In this document: positions 1 through 9,760 of the stretch, in pieces
How the letters are laid out: the number at the start of each line of letters is the position of its first letter
How positions within the stretch are numbered: position 1 is the stretch's first letter
Assembly: GCA_002350845.1 (NCBI GenBank)
Contig: DEFL01000065.1
Span: 1 to 36,677 of the forward strand
Source: Christensenella sp. UBA2853
Lineage (GTDB): Bacteria > Bacillota > Clostridia > Christensenellales > Aristaeellaceae
Length of the DNA: 36,677 bases
Direction of reading: 5' to 3'
Notes under the pieces: generated by a model
Seen by the model: the letters and a program-made list of their open reading frames with translations, nothing else
What the model was told of the DNA's origin: nothing
The model's database searches: none
Translations under genes and position numbers: made by a program

Positions 1-372
1 TTCATTCAGCTTCCGTCCGGCAGAAGGCTGGCCTACGTGAAACCGAAGATCGGCGAGAACAAATTCGGCGGCGAATCCGTCACCTACGAAGGCGTCGGCG
101 CGACGAAAAAATGGGAGCGGATCGAAAGTTACGGCCCGAAATTCGTGGAAAACATCGTGCAGGCAATCAGCAGGGACATCCTGTGTTACGCCATGCGAAC
201 GCTGAGCCACTGCTTTATCTGCGGCCACATCCATGACGAGCTCATCATCGAAGCCAGCCAGGGGGTGGATCTGCAGGCGATCTGCGAGCAGATGGGCCAG
301 GTGCCACCATGGCTACCGGGAGCTGTGCTGCGGGCCGACGGTTATGAAACAGAATGGTACCGGAAGGATTGA
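1..372 (+). CDS. Phage-type family A DNA polymerase, C-terminal end (partial)
   Basis: The frame is open from base 1, so this is the last 123 codons of a longer gene that starts outside the window. The residues HIHDELIIEA (from base 226) are motif C of family A (Pol I-type) polymerases, where the His-Asp-Glu trio sits in the palm and binds the catalytic metals. The preceding part (PSGRRLAYVKPKIGENK, then a block around QAISRDILCYAM) matches the palm/fingers tail of DNA polymerases from prophages and integrative elements of Clostridia. It would replicate the element's DNA in the cytoplasm. It runs towards the restriction operon, with only a shared hairpin between them. The family call is firm; the phage or ICE source is inferred from the type of sequence and the attachment-site remnant near 11.05 kb. 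Confidence 0.85.
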   Translation, partial: FIQLPSGRRLAYVKPKIGENKFGGESVTYEGVGATKKWERIESYGPKFVENIVQAISRDILCYAMRTLSHCFICGHIHDELIIEASQGVDLQAICEQMGQVPPWLPGAVLRADGYETEWYRKD

Positions 373-399
373 AAAAAGCCCCGTCGCTGTGACGGGGCT
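372..399 (-). terminator. Terminator of the restriction-modification operon
   Basis: A 9-bp perfect stem (377-385 with 391-399, 5-base loop) is followed, read on the minus strand, by six U residues. It lies seven bases beyond the stop of the DUF262 gene, so it ends the minus-strand defence operon. Read on the plus strand it lacks a good U tract, so it is weaker for the polymerase gene. Confidence 0.85.
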
Positions 400-405
400 G
401 CTGCT

Positions 406-2184
406 TTACAGGCACAATCTTTCATAGCCTTGACGGATTATTCCAGCCATGAGCTTTCTGCGTTCGTTCAGGAAAGTCGGGTAATCCAGGCTCTCAAAGT
501 TCTCTGGAAGGGCGTTCTCTCTGCATGTCCGCCTGTATTCTTCTTCACCCAGCTTCGCTCGGAATTCACTTACATACTCGATTGGTGGTCTATCTGAAAT
601 CACGATATTCGTCGCGTAATCGATGTAGGTGTAGTTTGCTACCTGGTTGCGGTCACGGTCATCAGAATAGCCGTTTTCTTCCAGATAGTGCTTGGGGAAA
701 ATGTGATGGCGGTCGATAGCATTCTTTGTACCGCTCGCGCCGGGCACAAGAAACTTCGACAGGATCGCTGTACTGAACAGCATCGGTGTCCCCAGCACAT
801 TGATGGCAGCAATGTATCCGAGCCATGCCGGGCTGCTGGTGGAAGAGGTGGCCAGATCCTTTGGCAGGGTCACGTTAAAGTAATCATCTGTGAACCGCCC
901 GGCGATAAAGTCCTCCAGATACTTCACGTATTCTTCAGGTGTTTTCACATCACGAAGGTCAGCGAACATACCTTCAACCGTGGATTCAGTTGAACCAGAG
1001 TAGAGGAAGGTGACCGTCGTCATATAGATCCATTTGGTTATGATCTTATTCAGGTCGGCAGTTTTGATCTTGTATTCGTATTTGCCAATGAGATACATCA
1101 CATAGCAGTACACAACGGCATTCGTTGCGGCAACAAAGTCGCCGTTAATGTATCCGGCCTGGGCGAACAGATTGAGGTAGGCATGCCAGTTGTTGAGATT
1201 TGTGACAATGTCCAGCGCCTCTTTGAACTTGGATAAGTTCTCGTCTCTCGTGGCTGTGGTAACAATGCCCGTCTTCAGATCTTTACCGCGCATCAGCTGA
1301 TAGGCATACCGTAGGCGGGCACGGTGGAAACCATAGCCAACCGCAACACGGATCAGGTGCGCAGGGTCAACCTTCAGGATATGATTATAGGCGGTTCCAT
1401 CCACAGGAATGCGGGACGCCTCACAGAACTTGTCGATCTGATCATGTACGTCATTATCAAACACGGCAAGCAGGGTCTCAATGAAGTTTTTCTCGGTTAG
1501 CTTCTGCCCACCAGAATTGACACGGACAAAGATCTCGGATACAGCCTCTTCATCCGCTTGGGCGCTGATCCGGAGTGCAGGCAGAGAGTACACCTTCAGA
1601 TCCAGGAGGGCATTGATATTGTCCTCGATGGTGATCTCTTCATCTTCGGTCAGTAGTGGTTCACCATTTCTTTCGCGGGAATCATTAACCGTTTTGATGT
1701 ACTGCTTCCGAAACTTCGTAACGGCATGTTCCCGGTCAGCAGCATACACCTCACTAACAGAGCTAATGTATTCAGCACTGCGCTCATAGGCCTGCGACCA
1801 GACCTTGAAATCCCGATTGATGGGGTTGAAGGCAATCTTGATAGTGCGTTCCTTGTAATTCTTGTCCTTGATCGGGACACCTTCCATCGCGGCGAGAAGA
1901 GCAGTCAGGCGCTGCTGGCCGTCAATGACCAGATCATCCGGAGCCTTATATGCCTTGTCGTTTTTTCCGATATGGCTGGTACGATCATAGTCCGCTGGTG
2001 ACTCCCACAGCATGATGTAGCCAATGGGAAAACCGCGCAGCATGGAGTCCAGCAGATCACGCACCTTATTATCTTTCCAGACAAAGGGACGCTGAAGATC
2101 CGGAAGACCGATCCGGCCATTCTTTACATCAGAAATCAGATCGCCCACCTTGCTGGGGATGTTGGTATAAAGCTCTTTGCCCAT
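406..2184 (-). CDS. DUF262/HNH protein (GmrSD-like), last gene of the type I R-M operon
   Basis: This 592-residue protein starts with a DUF262 (ParB/Srx-like) domain: DLQRPFVW at 29-36 and the signature DGQQR at 88-92, which binds or splits nucleotides in GmrS-type proteins. The C-terminal 100 residues carry an HNH/DUF1524-like motif, DRHHIFP at 491-497, the presumed nuclease centre, followed by a conserved Asn-rich stretch (QVANYTYIDYATNIVIS). GmrSD and its relatives are modification-dependent (type IV) nucleases that cut glucosylated or otherwise modified phage DNA. The start is set by GGAGG eight bases upstream, 24 bases after hsdR stops, so it is co-transcribed. It probably complements the type I enzyme by attacking phages that escape through DNA modification. 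Family assignment is strong; the target is unknown. Confidence 0.85.
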   Translation of the reverse strand: MGKELYTNIPSKVGDLISDVKNGRIGLPDLQRPFVWKDNKVRDLLDSMLRGFPIGYIMLWESPADYDRTSHIGKNDKAYKAPDDLVIDGQQRLTALLAAMEGVPIKDKNYKERTIKIAFNPINRDFKVWSQAYERSAEYISSVSEVYAADREHAVTKFRKQYIKTVNDSRERNGEPLLTEDEEITIEDNINALLDLKVYSLPALRISAQADEEAVSEIFVRVNSGGQKLTEKNFIETLLAVFDNDVHDQIDKFCEASRIPVDGTAYNHILKVDPAHLIRVAVGYGFHRARLRYAYQLMRGKDLKTGIVTTATRDENLSKFKEALDIVTNLNNWHAYLNLFAQAGYINGDFVAATNAVVYCYVMYLIGKYEYKIKTADLNKIITKWIYMTTVTFLYSGSTESTVEGMFADLRDVKTPEEYVKYLEDFIAGRFTDDYFNVTLPKDLATSSTSSPAWLGYIAAINVLGTPMLFSTAILSKFLVPGASGTKNAIDRHHIFPKHYLEENGYSDDRDRNQVANYTYIDYATNIVISDRPPIEYVSEFRAKLGEEEYRRTCRENALPENFESLDYPTFLNERRKLMAGIIRQGYERLCL

Positions 2185-2208
2185 GACTGTACCTCCAATA
2201 CCCGATTC

Positions 2209-5200
2209 TTACTGTTGAGGCTGCTGACCGTGCAGTTCCTTGTACAGCCTATCCGCCAGTGCCGCCTGTACGGCATGGTACTTCTTCGCATCCTGGAAAA
2301 GCTGAATATAGGCTTCTTGATTTTGCGCGTAGGCTTCCATGGCTGTGTCATCAAAGATGCCGGGGAATACGCTGCGGTGATACACCTGCTGATCATCCGT
2401 CTGCGCTGCCTTCTGCACATCCTCATCTTTCTTCATACGGTTGTACAAATCCTCTACGATGACGCGGTCGGCATCCGTGAATTCACCCATGAACTCTTCA
2501 TTGATCCGCTGGATGATTTCTTCAAGGGGACTGAGTTTTTCCTTCTTGGCTCCGGCTTTTTTCGGGTTTGTCGGTTTCCAAGAGCCAGACTCGTCCTCCA
2601 GTTCGATTGCACCCTTGAATGTCTGGGAGAGCTGATAGTATTCCAGCTTGACGCGGTTATCCAGATTAAAGTCAATGGTAGGATCACCCGGTAACAACTT
2701 GGCCAGATAAGAGCAGAAGATGTATTCCTTATGAAGCTCTTTATCAAACATACGTGTGATCTGGCTGATGTAGTTGTACCATTTTACCAGATTGCGCACC
2801 TCACGCCGGAACTGGTAGCGCTGATCCTGGCTCAGTTGATTATATCTATCAGCGACGGGCAGCAAAGCATTGGAAATCTTGGACTGTGTGGAGTTGGAGG
2901 CCCGCACCTCTTCATCAATATAGATGCTGGTGACCTTCTCAATATCCTCGGTCGTGTAGATGCCATACTCGTGCAGGATGCGCTGTGTCGTGTAGATTAG
3001 GTCAAAATTGATCTCCTCGTCCAAACTGGTCTCACGATAGAATTGCTGGAAGGCAGCACGAATGCGCTCAACCGGATTGACGAAGTCAAGCACATAGGTA
3101 TCTTCTTTTCCGGGGTAAGTCCGATTCAGACGGCTGAGCGTCTGCACGGCCTTCACATCACGCAGTTCCTTATCGACGATCATGGTATGCAGCAGCGGCT
3201 CATCAAACCCGGTCTGATATTTTTCTGCAACGATCAGAACATCGCCCTCCTCATGGAATACAGCCTTGGTCTGGCTTTCCCGAACAGGATGGCCGTTGCT
3301 ATCAACGTTCATGCTGCTCTCGGTGTATTCCGGGCTATTGGGATCGTCCGGATCTTTCAGCGATCCACTGAAAGCAATCATGATCTCCACATCGTCATAG
3401 TTGTTATCTCGCAGATACTTTTTGATAGTGTGATAGTAGCGGACTGCAGCCAGGCGAGAGGCGGTGACCACCATCATTTTACCTCTGCCGCCGATCTTCT
3501 TCTTGGTGATGTCGCGGAAGGTCTCCACAATGATTGCAGCCTTCTGCTCCAGATTATGTGGATGTAGTTCCTCATACCGTTTGATGGTTTTGATGGCCTT
3601 GGACGTCGGCACATCCGGGTTTTCTGGCGTGTTGCTGGCAATCTGATAACACATCTTATAGGTTACATAGTTGGCCAGCACATCCAAAATGAAGCCTTCC
3701 TCTATGGCCTGCTTCATAGAGTAGATGTGGAAAGGATGGAAGGAACCATCCGGATAAGGTTCGCCGAAGATCTCCAGGGTTTTTCCTTTAGGCGTTGCGG
3801 TAAAAGCGAAGAAGGACAGATTCTTATGCCGTCCCTGGGACAGCATCTCCTGAACCAGAATATCCTTGCTGTCAATCTCGTCCTGAGCCGCCTCTTCGAT
3901 TTCGGCATATTCCTTAAGGGCATCACCCATATCCGCGAGGCCTTCTTTTAATTTCAGAGCACTTTTACCCGTCTGGCTGGAGTGCGCCTCATCGACAATT
4001 ATAGCAAACCGCTTTCCTGACACATCGTTGATCTGTTCGTAGATGACTGGGAACTTTTGGAGTGTGGAAACAATAATGCGTTTGCCATCATTGATGGCGT
4101 TGCGCAGATCCCAGCTGCTCTTTTTTTCGTCAATGGTCACCACGGTTCCCAGGGTATGATCAAAGCTGGAGACCGTCGCCTGCAGTTGCTGATCCAGCAC
4201 CCGACGATCAGTGACAATGATCACGCTGGTGAACACAGGCTCGTTGTTGGCGTCATGCAGGCTGGCCATGCGGTATGCTGTCCATGCGATGGAATTGGAC
4301 TTACCGCTGCCCGCGCTATGCTGAATCAGATAGTTATGTCCAGAACCATTGTCTCTTACATGCGCGACCAGTTTGCGAACCACATCAAGTTGATGATAGC
4401 GGGGGAAGATGACTTTCATCTTCGTTTCCATCCGCTGGTTCCCATCAGCGTCCTTTGTCTTTATCTCTTCCTTTTGAACATTAATGAACTTCTGGATAAT
4501 GTCCAGCAGCTTATCCTTCTGCCAGACTTCCTTCCAGAGATAACTGGTCACATAGTCGCCATCATCTGTTTTCGGATTACCTGCACCGCCATCATTGCCT
4601 GCACCATTGCTGCCCTGATTGAAGGGTAGGAACATTGTCTTGTCCCGGTTAATATTTGTCGTCATGGCGGCGTTATACAGATCAACGGCAAAATAAGCCA
4701 GGATTCGTTTGTTCTGGCCAAAACACGGTTCTTTGGGGTCACGGGCATACATCCATTGACGTTTTGCATCGTCGATGCTTTGCCCGGTCAGCTGATTCTT
4801 AAGCTCAATTGCCACCACCGGGATGCCGTTGACAGCCAACATCATGTCTACAGTGTTGGTGGTGGTTTCAGAATAATGCCACTGACGGATGCACTGACAC
4901 ACATTCTTCTGATAGTTGGCAACCGCCAAATCGTTCAACGTGGATTCCGGCGCGAAGTAACACACAGTGAACTGAACACCACGGTGTTTGAATCCGTGCC
5001 GCAGTACATCAACCAAGCCCACCTGCTGCACCGCGCTGTCGAAGGCCTTGTAGAACTGGCGCACCGGATCGATGGTGCACATGCGTTCAAAGCGCCGCCA
5101 TGCCATGGGTTGACTGGCTTTAACGAAATTAGTCAAGGTAACGATGTCCAATGCCATGCCCCGATAATCATGGTTGCAGTAGCCAGAATCGTTAGCTTTC

Positions 5201-5271
5201 AGCCATCCTCCTGCGGGGGAGATAAGGTACTCTTCAATCTTGCTCTCAAAGAGCTTCTCATTCTCCACCAT
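2209..5271 (-). CDS. hsdR: Type I restriction endonuclease, R subunit
   Basis: The motor and nuclease subunit (1020 residues) of a type I restriction enzyme. The N-terminal nuclease centre is visible as Asp142 followed by E155-L-K157 (VAIELKNQ), the PD-(D/E)xK fold. The SF2 translocase follows: Walker A HSAGSGKS at 318-325, DEAH box 427-430, then FAFTATPKG (motif III) and a helicase C domain containing YQTGFDEPLL and QTLSRLNR (motifs V and VI). A C-terminal helical region would dock on HsdM. The length is normal for the family and I see no frameshift. It cuts foreign DNA at a distance after ATP-driven translocation, with HsdM and HsdS. The start ATG has AAGGTGG just upstream, inside the end of hsdS; the gap to hsdS is three bases, pointing to coupled translation. 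Confidence 0.95.
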   Translation of the reverse strand: MVENEKLFESKIEEYLISPAGGWLKANDSGYCNHDYRGMALDIVTLTNFVKASQPMAWRRFERMCTIDPVRQFYKAFDSAVQQVGLVDVLRHGFKHRGVQFTVCYFAPESTLNDLAVANYQKNVCQCIRQWHYSETTTNTVDMMLAVNGIPVVAIELKNQLTGQSIDDAKRQWMYARDPKEPCFGQNKRILAYFAVDLYNAAMTTNINRDKTMFLPFNQGSNGAGNDGGAGNPKTDDGDYVTSYLWKEVWQKDKLLDIIQKFINVQKEEIKTKDADGNQRMETKMKVIFPRYHQLDVVRKLVAHVRDNGSGHNYLIQHSAGSGKSNSIAWTAYRMASLHDANNEPVFTSVIIVTDRRVLDQQLQATVSSFDHTLGTVVTIDEKKSSWDLRNAINDGKRIIVSTLQKFPVIYEQINDVSGKRFAIIVDEAHSSQTGKSALKLKEGLADMGDALKEYAEIEEAAQDEIDSKDILVQEMLSQGRHKNLSFFAFTATPKGKTLEIFGEPYPDGSFHPFHIYSMKQAIEEGFILDVLANYVTYKMCYQIASNTPENPDVPTSKAIKTIKRYEELHPHNLEQKAAIIVETFRDITKKKIGGRGKMMVVTASRLAAVRYYHTIKKYLRDNNYDDVEIMIAFSGSLKDPDDPNSPEYTESSMNVDSNGHPVRESQTKAVFHEEGDVLIVAEKYQTGFDEPLLHTMIVDKELRDVKAVQTLSRLNRTYPGKEDTYVLDFVNPVERIRAAFQQFYRETSLDEEINFDLIYTTQRILHEYGIYTTEDIEKVTSIYIDEEVRASNSTQSKISNALLPVADRYNQLSQDQRYQFRREVRNLVKWYNYISQITRMFDKELHKEYIFCSYLAKLLPGDPTIDFNLDNRVKLEYYQLSQTFKGAIELEDESGSWKPTNPKKAGAKKEKLSPLEEIIQRINEEFMGEFTDADRVIVEDLYNRMKKDEDVQKAAQTDDQQVYHRSVFPGIFDDTAMEAYAQNQEAYIQLFQDAKKYHAVQAALADRLYKELHGQQPQQ

Positions 5272-5274
5272 GAC

Positions 5275-6576
5275 TTACACCACCTTTCGTTTGCCTGTGA
5301 CAGTTTCATAGATGAGGGAACGCTTGTAGGATTCAAGGTCAGCAATTAGAGCTTCTTTCTCAGCTATCAAAGTATCTATGTCAGCAATTTGATTGTCCAA
5401 ATAATCAGCAATTTCAACTTGTTCTGTCTTTGGTGGGAGAGGCATCCGTATTTCTTTCATAGCCTCCTGCGTCAAGTGAGGGACTCCCATCCCATTTCTC
5501 AAGCGGTTGATTATGTTACTAAACAGAGGGCTCTGGAGATAATAGTATTCGTATCGATAATCAACTGATTCCACCGGAGTAATTACCGCAAGTGAGCTGT
5601 TTACTGTTGCCTCTCCGCACGGTAACGAATCAATTCTGGCACATTTACCAATCCCGGCGCCATCCTTAACGAGCAGTACATCCCCACAAGATAGTTTTAT
5701 TTCCGGGGATTCATCATATCGTTCCTGGGTAATGAAATTGAGAGGAGTCCAGCAAAGTTGGTTATCCACAATATTGAATGCGGAGAGGAATGGATAACCA
5801 GCATCCACATATTCTTCTGCTTTTAATCCTTTCCATCCTAAACGAGCTCGTATCCAATTAGCCTTAGAAAAACGAATCGTTTTCCAGCTGCACGGAATAT
5901 TGCCCATCCATTCGATGTTACTTTTACAGGTTTCAACACCAGTATTTATTCCTCTTGTAACTGCTTCCAGAATAACCGCCGATCTCCACTGCTTATATTC
6001 TTCAACGCTCTCCCGCGCCTCCGTGATGACGGTATCGATTTGAGAGACTTGATCATCAAGATAGCCTGCGATGAACTGTTGTTCGACCAGCGAGGGGAAA
6101 GGTACTTTGATAGTCTTTACCTCATCGTAGTTCAGACCCTGACGCACGCCAGAGCCCATACCGTAGAATCCCTTAATTAGGTCATAGGCATGAAGAACAT
6201 AATACAAGTACTTGGGCTGAATCAATGAGGATGGCCTGAGCGTGATATAAGCCGAGGTAATTATACCGCGCTCAGGAGATTGTCCAACACGCAGGCTGGT
6301 ATGATCATTCTGCAAGTCAGTCAAACGTAGGACAATGTCATCGGCTTCAATTATGTTGTAGCCATCAAAGGATTCCGGCAACAATCCATCAGAACTATTG
6401 ATATCTTTTCGCTTAATCTTTCCATAACTTAATGAAAGCAAATTATGTTCCAACAAATCCTTGTTCCTATTCTTAACCTGATCAGCAAGCTGAAAGAGTA
6501 CACGAATACCCCAAGATTCTGGGATATCCAGCATCCATGGAACACCGCTGTTTTTCATATGCTCATATTGCTCCAT
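5275..6576 (-). CDS. hsdS: Type I restriction-modification specificity subunit S
   Basis: The 433-residue DNA-recognition subunit. It has the usual duplicated layout: target-recognition domain 1 (about 1-160), a first conserved helical spacer with LVEQQFIAGYLDDQVSQIDTV, target-recognition domain 2 (about 215-370), and a second spacer with PPKTEQVEIADYLDNQIADIDTLI. The two near-identical spacers are the half-repeats that set the distance between the two half-sites of a bipartite target. I start it at the ATG that overlaps the hsdM stop by one base (TGATG); a GTG one codon earlier is also possible. The tail (YKRSLIYETVTGKRKVV) is typical. Both recognition domains look complete, so the enzyme should be active. 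The target sequence cannot be read from the protein. Confidence 0.93.
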   Translation of the reverse strand: MEQYEHMKNSGVPWMLDIPESWGIRVLFQLADQVKNRNKDLLEHNLLSLSYGKIKRKDINSSDGLLPESFDGYNIIEADDIVLRLTDLQNDHTSLRVGQSPERGIITSAYITLRPSSLIQPKYLYYVLHAYDLIKGFYGMGSGVRQGLNYDEVKTIKVPFPSLVEQQFIAGYLDDQVSQIDTVITEARESVEEYKQWRSAVILEAVTRGINTGVETCKSNIEWMGNIPCSWKTIRFSKANWIRARLGWKGLKAEEYVDAGYPFLSAFNIVDNQLCWTPLNFITQERYDESPEIKLSCGDVLLVKDGAGIGKCARIDSLPCGEATVNSSLAVITPVESVDYRYEYYYLQSPLFSNIINRLRNGMGVPHLTQEAMKEIRMPLPPKTEQVEIADYLDNQIADIDTLIAEKEALIADLESYKRSLIYETVTGKRKVV

Positions 6577-8354
6577 CACTCATCCGCCTTTCCGAACAAT
6601 GCTTGCAGCTTGTCAATCAGCACCTTTTCACGTTCTTCGATCCTGGAGGCAATCTCTTGAGCGGGGGGCAGCATTTCATATTCATAGAATGTACGAGTAA
6701 ACGGAATCTCATAGCCTACTCTATCCTTGTCATGGTCGATCCACGCATCGGGATTATACGGTTTTACCTCGCGTTCAAAGTATATATCCATATCTTCATC
6801 CAACGGTACATTTTCAGTGTCGCGTTTAGATGCATCTGGCTGCATTTTCCCTTTCTTTAGGATAGGCTTTCCATCGTCATCCGTCAGGGGGCTTTCGACA
6901 GTGATCTTGTTATAACCCAAACTCATAGTAGACATTACTCGAGATTTGACCACTAACTTGTGCCCGTTCTCGTCATCCGTTTCAAAAGTGTCATTCCGAT
7001 ATGCACCGTAGGCTTTGATAATCAATTCTCGGGACTCTTTTGTGATATCCACACGCTTGTTGCCGATGGGTTTGCGTCTCTGAACAAAACACTTGCTGGC
7101 ATCAACCAACAGTACAGAACCTAAGTGGCTGACTGGCTTATCTTTTGTAACAAGCCACACGTAGGTTGCAATTCCTGTGTTATAGAAGCTGTCATTGGGC
7201 AACTGCACAATGGCATCCAGCCAATCATTTTCAATTATGTAGCGTCGTATTTCGCTGGGGCCAGAGCCCGCATCTCCTGTAAACAGGCTGGAACCATTCT
7301 GAATAATGGCCATGCGGCCCTTTTCTTTCAGCTTGGCTATGCCATTCATCAGGAAGAGCATTTGACCATCACTCTTCGGAGGCAAACCAGGAGCAAATCG
7401 TCCGCTGTTACCCAGTTTGTTTTCTGCTTCCACTTTCACAGCTTCACGCTTCCAGTCAATACCGAAGGGTGGATTGGAAATAACGAAATCAAAGGTCATG
7501 TCACTGAACTTATCATCACTCAGCGTGTCGCCGAACTGCATATTCTCAGGATCACCGCCACGAATCAGCATGTCTGCTTTTGCAATGCCGAATGTAAAGG
7601 GGTTGATCTCCTGTCCGTAACAGATCAGGTTCGCTGCTTTATCCAGTGCTGAAAGTCGTTCTTCCATACAGGTGAGCATCTGGCTGGTACCCATAGCCAT
7701 GTCATAAGCCGTGTAGATGCGACCGGGCTCAGACATGCTCATGCGGTCTGTCAGCAGATCGCACATCAGATAAATAATGTCGCGGCTGGTGAAGTGAGCG
7801 CCAGCTTCTTCGTTATACGATTCAGAGAAACGCTGGACGAGGTTTTCAAAGATATAACCCATGTCCACTGCGGAAATTTTCTCCGGACTCATATCTGCTT
7901 TTTCTGTGCAGAAGTCAGAGATGACCTGATAGAGCAGGCCAGCATTGGCCATACGATCAAGCTGGGTAAAGAAGTCCATCTTTGCAAGAATGTCCATCAC
8001 GTTATCTGAGAAACCATTCAGGAAATTTTCAAAATTCACCTTGATATTTTCCGGATCAGCCTTCAGCTTTTCAAAGGTGTACTCGCTGGTGTTGAAAAAC
8101 TTATAGCCTGACGCTTTCAGCAGGAACGGCTCTTTGACCGCAAGATTCTGGATACCCTTGTACATAGCTACAACCTTATCATGGGTGGGCAGAAGGCAGT
8201 CATGGAAGCGCTTGATGACGACCATGGGAAGAATCACCAAGCCATATTCATGGGGTTTGTACGCACCAAAGAGGCTGTTTGCAACATTCCAGATGACGGA
8301 TGCCTTCTCCTGAATGTTGACGCCGACCTCATTAATCTTCTGTGTCGTATCCAT
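6576..8354 (-). CDS. hsdM: Type I restriction-modification DNA methyltransferase subunit M
   Basis: An N6-adenine methyltransferase of about 592 residues that, with HsdS, marks host DNA and licenses restriction. An N-terminal HsdM_N helical domain is followed by the AdoMet-dependent domain, with the catalytic motif SNPPFGIDW (motif IV, NPPF). Motif I is unusual: where the family normally has DPxxGxG or DPxxGT, this protein has DMAMGTSQML. I chose the ATG giving MDTTQKINEVG because AAGGAG lies about ten bases upstream; an in-frame start 15 codons earlier is possible but would add a basic stretch unlike the family. The start lies inside the end of the upstream ISL3-like gene (23-base overlap), so the two genes are translationally linked. 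The hsdS start overlaps the stop. Confidence 0.93.
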   Translation of the reverse strand: MDTTQKINEVGVNIQEKASVIWNVANSLFGAYKPHEYGLVILPMVVIKRFHDCLLPTHDKVVAMYKGIQNLAVKEPFLLKASGYKFFNTSEYTFEKLKADPENIKVNFENFLNGFSDNVMDILAKMDFFTQLDRMANAGLLYQVISDFCTEKADMSPEKISAVDMGYIFENLVQRFSESYNEEAGAHFTSRDIIYLMCDLLTDRMSMSEPGRIYTAYDMAMGTSQMLTCMEERLSALDKAANLICYGQEINPFTFGIAKADMLIRGGDPENMQFGDTLSDDKFSDMTFDFVISNPPFGIDWKREAVKVEAENKLGNSGRFAPGLPPKSDGQMLFLMNGIAKLKEKGRMAIIQNGSSLFTGDAGSGPSEIRRYIIENDWLDAIVQLPNDSFYNTGIATYVWLVTKDKPVSHLGSVLLVDASKCFVQRRKPIGNKRVDITKESRELIIKAYGAYRNDTFETDDENGHKLVVKSRVMSTMSLGYNKITVESPLTDDDGKPILKKGKMQPDASKRDTENVPLDEDMDIYFEREVKPYNPDAWIDHDKDRVGYEIPFTRTFYEYEMLPPAQEIASRIEEREKVLIDKLQALFGKADE

Positions 8355-9729
8355 ATTCCTCGCGCTCCTTTTTGTCCCGTATTTTCTTAGCGATTTCATT
8401 CATTTTCTCGGTAAGTTTTTCGATGCGTACTCCGGTGCGGCACGTTTTACCATCTATAGCGAGCAGTTCCTGATCCACGTTCGACAGCATTCGCGCCCGG
8501 AGTACATCATAGATACCATATGGCATAAAGGCGATGGCATCCAGGATACCAGTCACAGCTGCCTCCACGCCGGATGGCGGCTTGTTTTCGCTGTCCAGAT
8601 AGTTTTGAATCTGATTCTCATATAGGTTCAACACATCCTCCAGCAAGGAAAACTCTGTCAGTGGCTGGATTACATTTCCGTCCTCCTCAGTTTCATCTGC
8701 GACATATTCAGGAAGAGAATCCAGCCATTCTCTCAAAAGAGGAATTGTCCATCCGGTTTCCATTCGTCTCAGCAAATCCTGATAGGCATTGTACGCAGCA
8801 CGGATGCGAGGGAGCTTTTTCATGCCGTCTGTAACGCGCCGATGTTCACCAGGTGTCAGATGGCTTTCCAACGCGGTAAGCTTGGCGTAACGTCGATGGA
8901 TATTGCAATGGTTTCCTTCCTTCTTGATGACATCCTGCAGTGCCTCCCGAGCGCATCTTCGAATGTACTCTTCTGAAACCATGATCTCTGCCTGTGGGAA
9001 TATTTCAACCACAGCGCTGTGCAGCTGCTCGTCCGGATCAATGAAAACCTGTTTCACGCCCTTGCAGTCAAATTGCCGGAAAAACAGGCGATACTCCATC
9101 ACACTTGATGAAGGGAGAATGTCCAGTAAGCGCACATCTCTGCTATAGGCCCCCAACACCATAGGATATGTATCACTGAAGAACTCGGCCAGAAAGATGA
9201 TTACCGCATCCGGTGGCTTTATTGGTGGTTGCATGTCCACCCGGAGGCGCATTCGTCTACGCATGATGATGCCCACTGACGCTTTAGAAGCAGGTACACC
9301 ATATTCCTTGCAAACGCGTTCGTAAGTCCGAGTCAATGTTCCTTCAGCGATCAGGTCAGATAGCCGATTGCTGAATTTACAGCCTTCTTCCGCGAAGTCG
9401 ATGTTCTCGTGGAAGACGAGGTTTTCACAGTCCTTACAGCGGAAATACCGCTGATGAAATACAAGATCGATGATCTGTACCTTTCCGTCATCGGAGGGGA
9501 GTAAGTCCTTAAAGTTCCGGGGGATGATCTTAGTCTCCGTCGTGTTCCGTTTGCCACAAACCGGGCAAACCGGTTTGTCCTTTGTAAAATACGATGAATG
9601 TACGGTGTGATAGGTGGTTTCCTTCTTGTCAGCCTCGTCCAGTTCACTAACTACTTGCAACTGGGAAAGGCCGAGCGCCTGTGTGCGATCCAGGGAAACG
9701 AACACCTGTTGAAACAAGCGTTTACCCAA
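8332..9729 (-). CDS. ISL3-transposase-like protein heading the R-M operon (probably domesticated)
   Basis: About 465 residues. Numbering here is from the in-frame upstream ATG at 9762. The layout follows ISL3-family transposases: a zinc ribbon with C66-x2-C69 and C109-x2-C112, an HTH region near 138-165, then a DDE-like fold. The block FIDPDEQLHSAVVEIFPQAEIMV aligns with the ISL3 second-Asp region, and GVEAAVTGI...PYGIYDVLRARML with the final E region. The expected first Asp is Ala192 (IFLAEFF) and the Asp of the usual DxFHV is Ser263, so catalysis looks lost. A charged helix closes the protein. Its 3' end overlaps hsdM, leaving no room for an IS terminal repeat. I prefer the TTG at 9729 because GGAAGGAGG lies seven bases upstream and the promoter -10 covers the ATG at 9762. 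Homology is moderately sure; DNA-binding or regulatory function is inferred. Confidence 0.7.
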   Translation of the reverse strand: MGKRLFQQVFVSLDRTQALGLSQLQVVSELDEADKKETTYHTVHSSYFTKDKPVCPVCGKRNTTETKIIPRNFKDLLPSDDGKVQIIDLVFHQRYFRCKDCENLVFHENIDFAEEGCKFSNRLSDLIAEGTLTRTYERVCKEYGVPASKASVGIIMRRRMRLRVDMQPPIKPPDAVIIFLAEFFSDTYPMVLGAYSRDVRLLDILPSSSVMEYRLFFRQFDCKGVKQVFIDPDEQLHSAVVEIFPQAEIMVSEEYIRRCAREALQDVIKKEGNHCNIHRRYAKLTALESHLTPGEHRRVTDGMKKLPRIRAAYNAYQDLLRRMETGWTIPLLREWLDSLPEYVADETEEDGNVIQPLTEFSLLEDVLNLYENQIQNYLDSENKPPSGVEAAVTGILDAIAFMPYGIYDVLRARMLSNVDQELLAIDGKTCRTGVRIEKLTEKMNEIAKKIRDKKEREEYGYDTED

Positions 9730-9760
9730 GCGCCAGCCTCCTTCCAGGGTACTTTTATCC

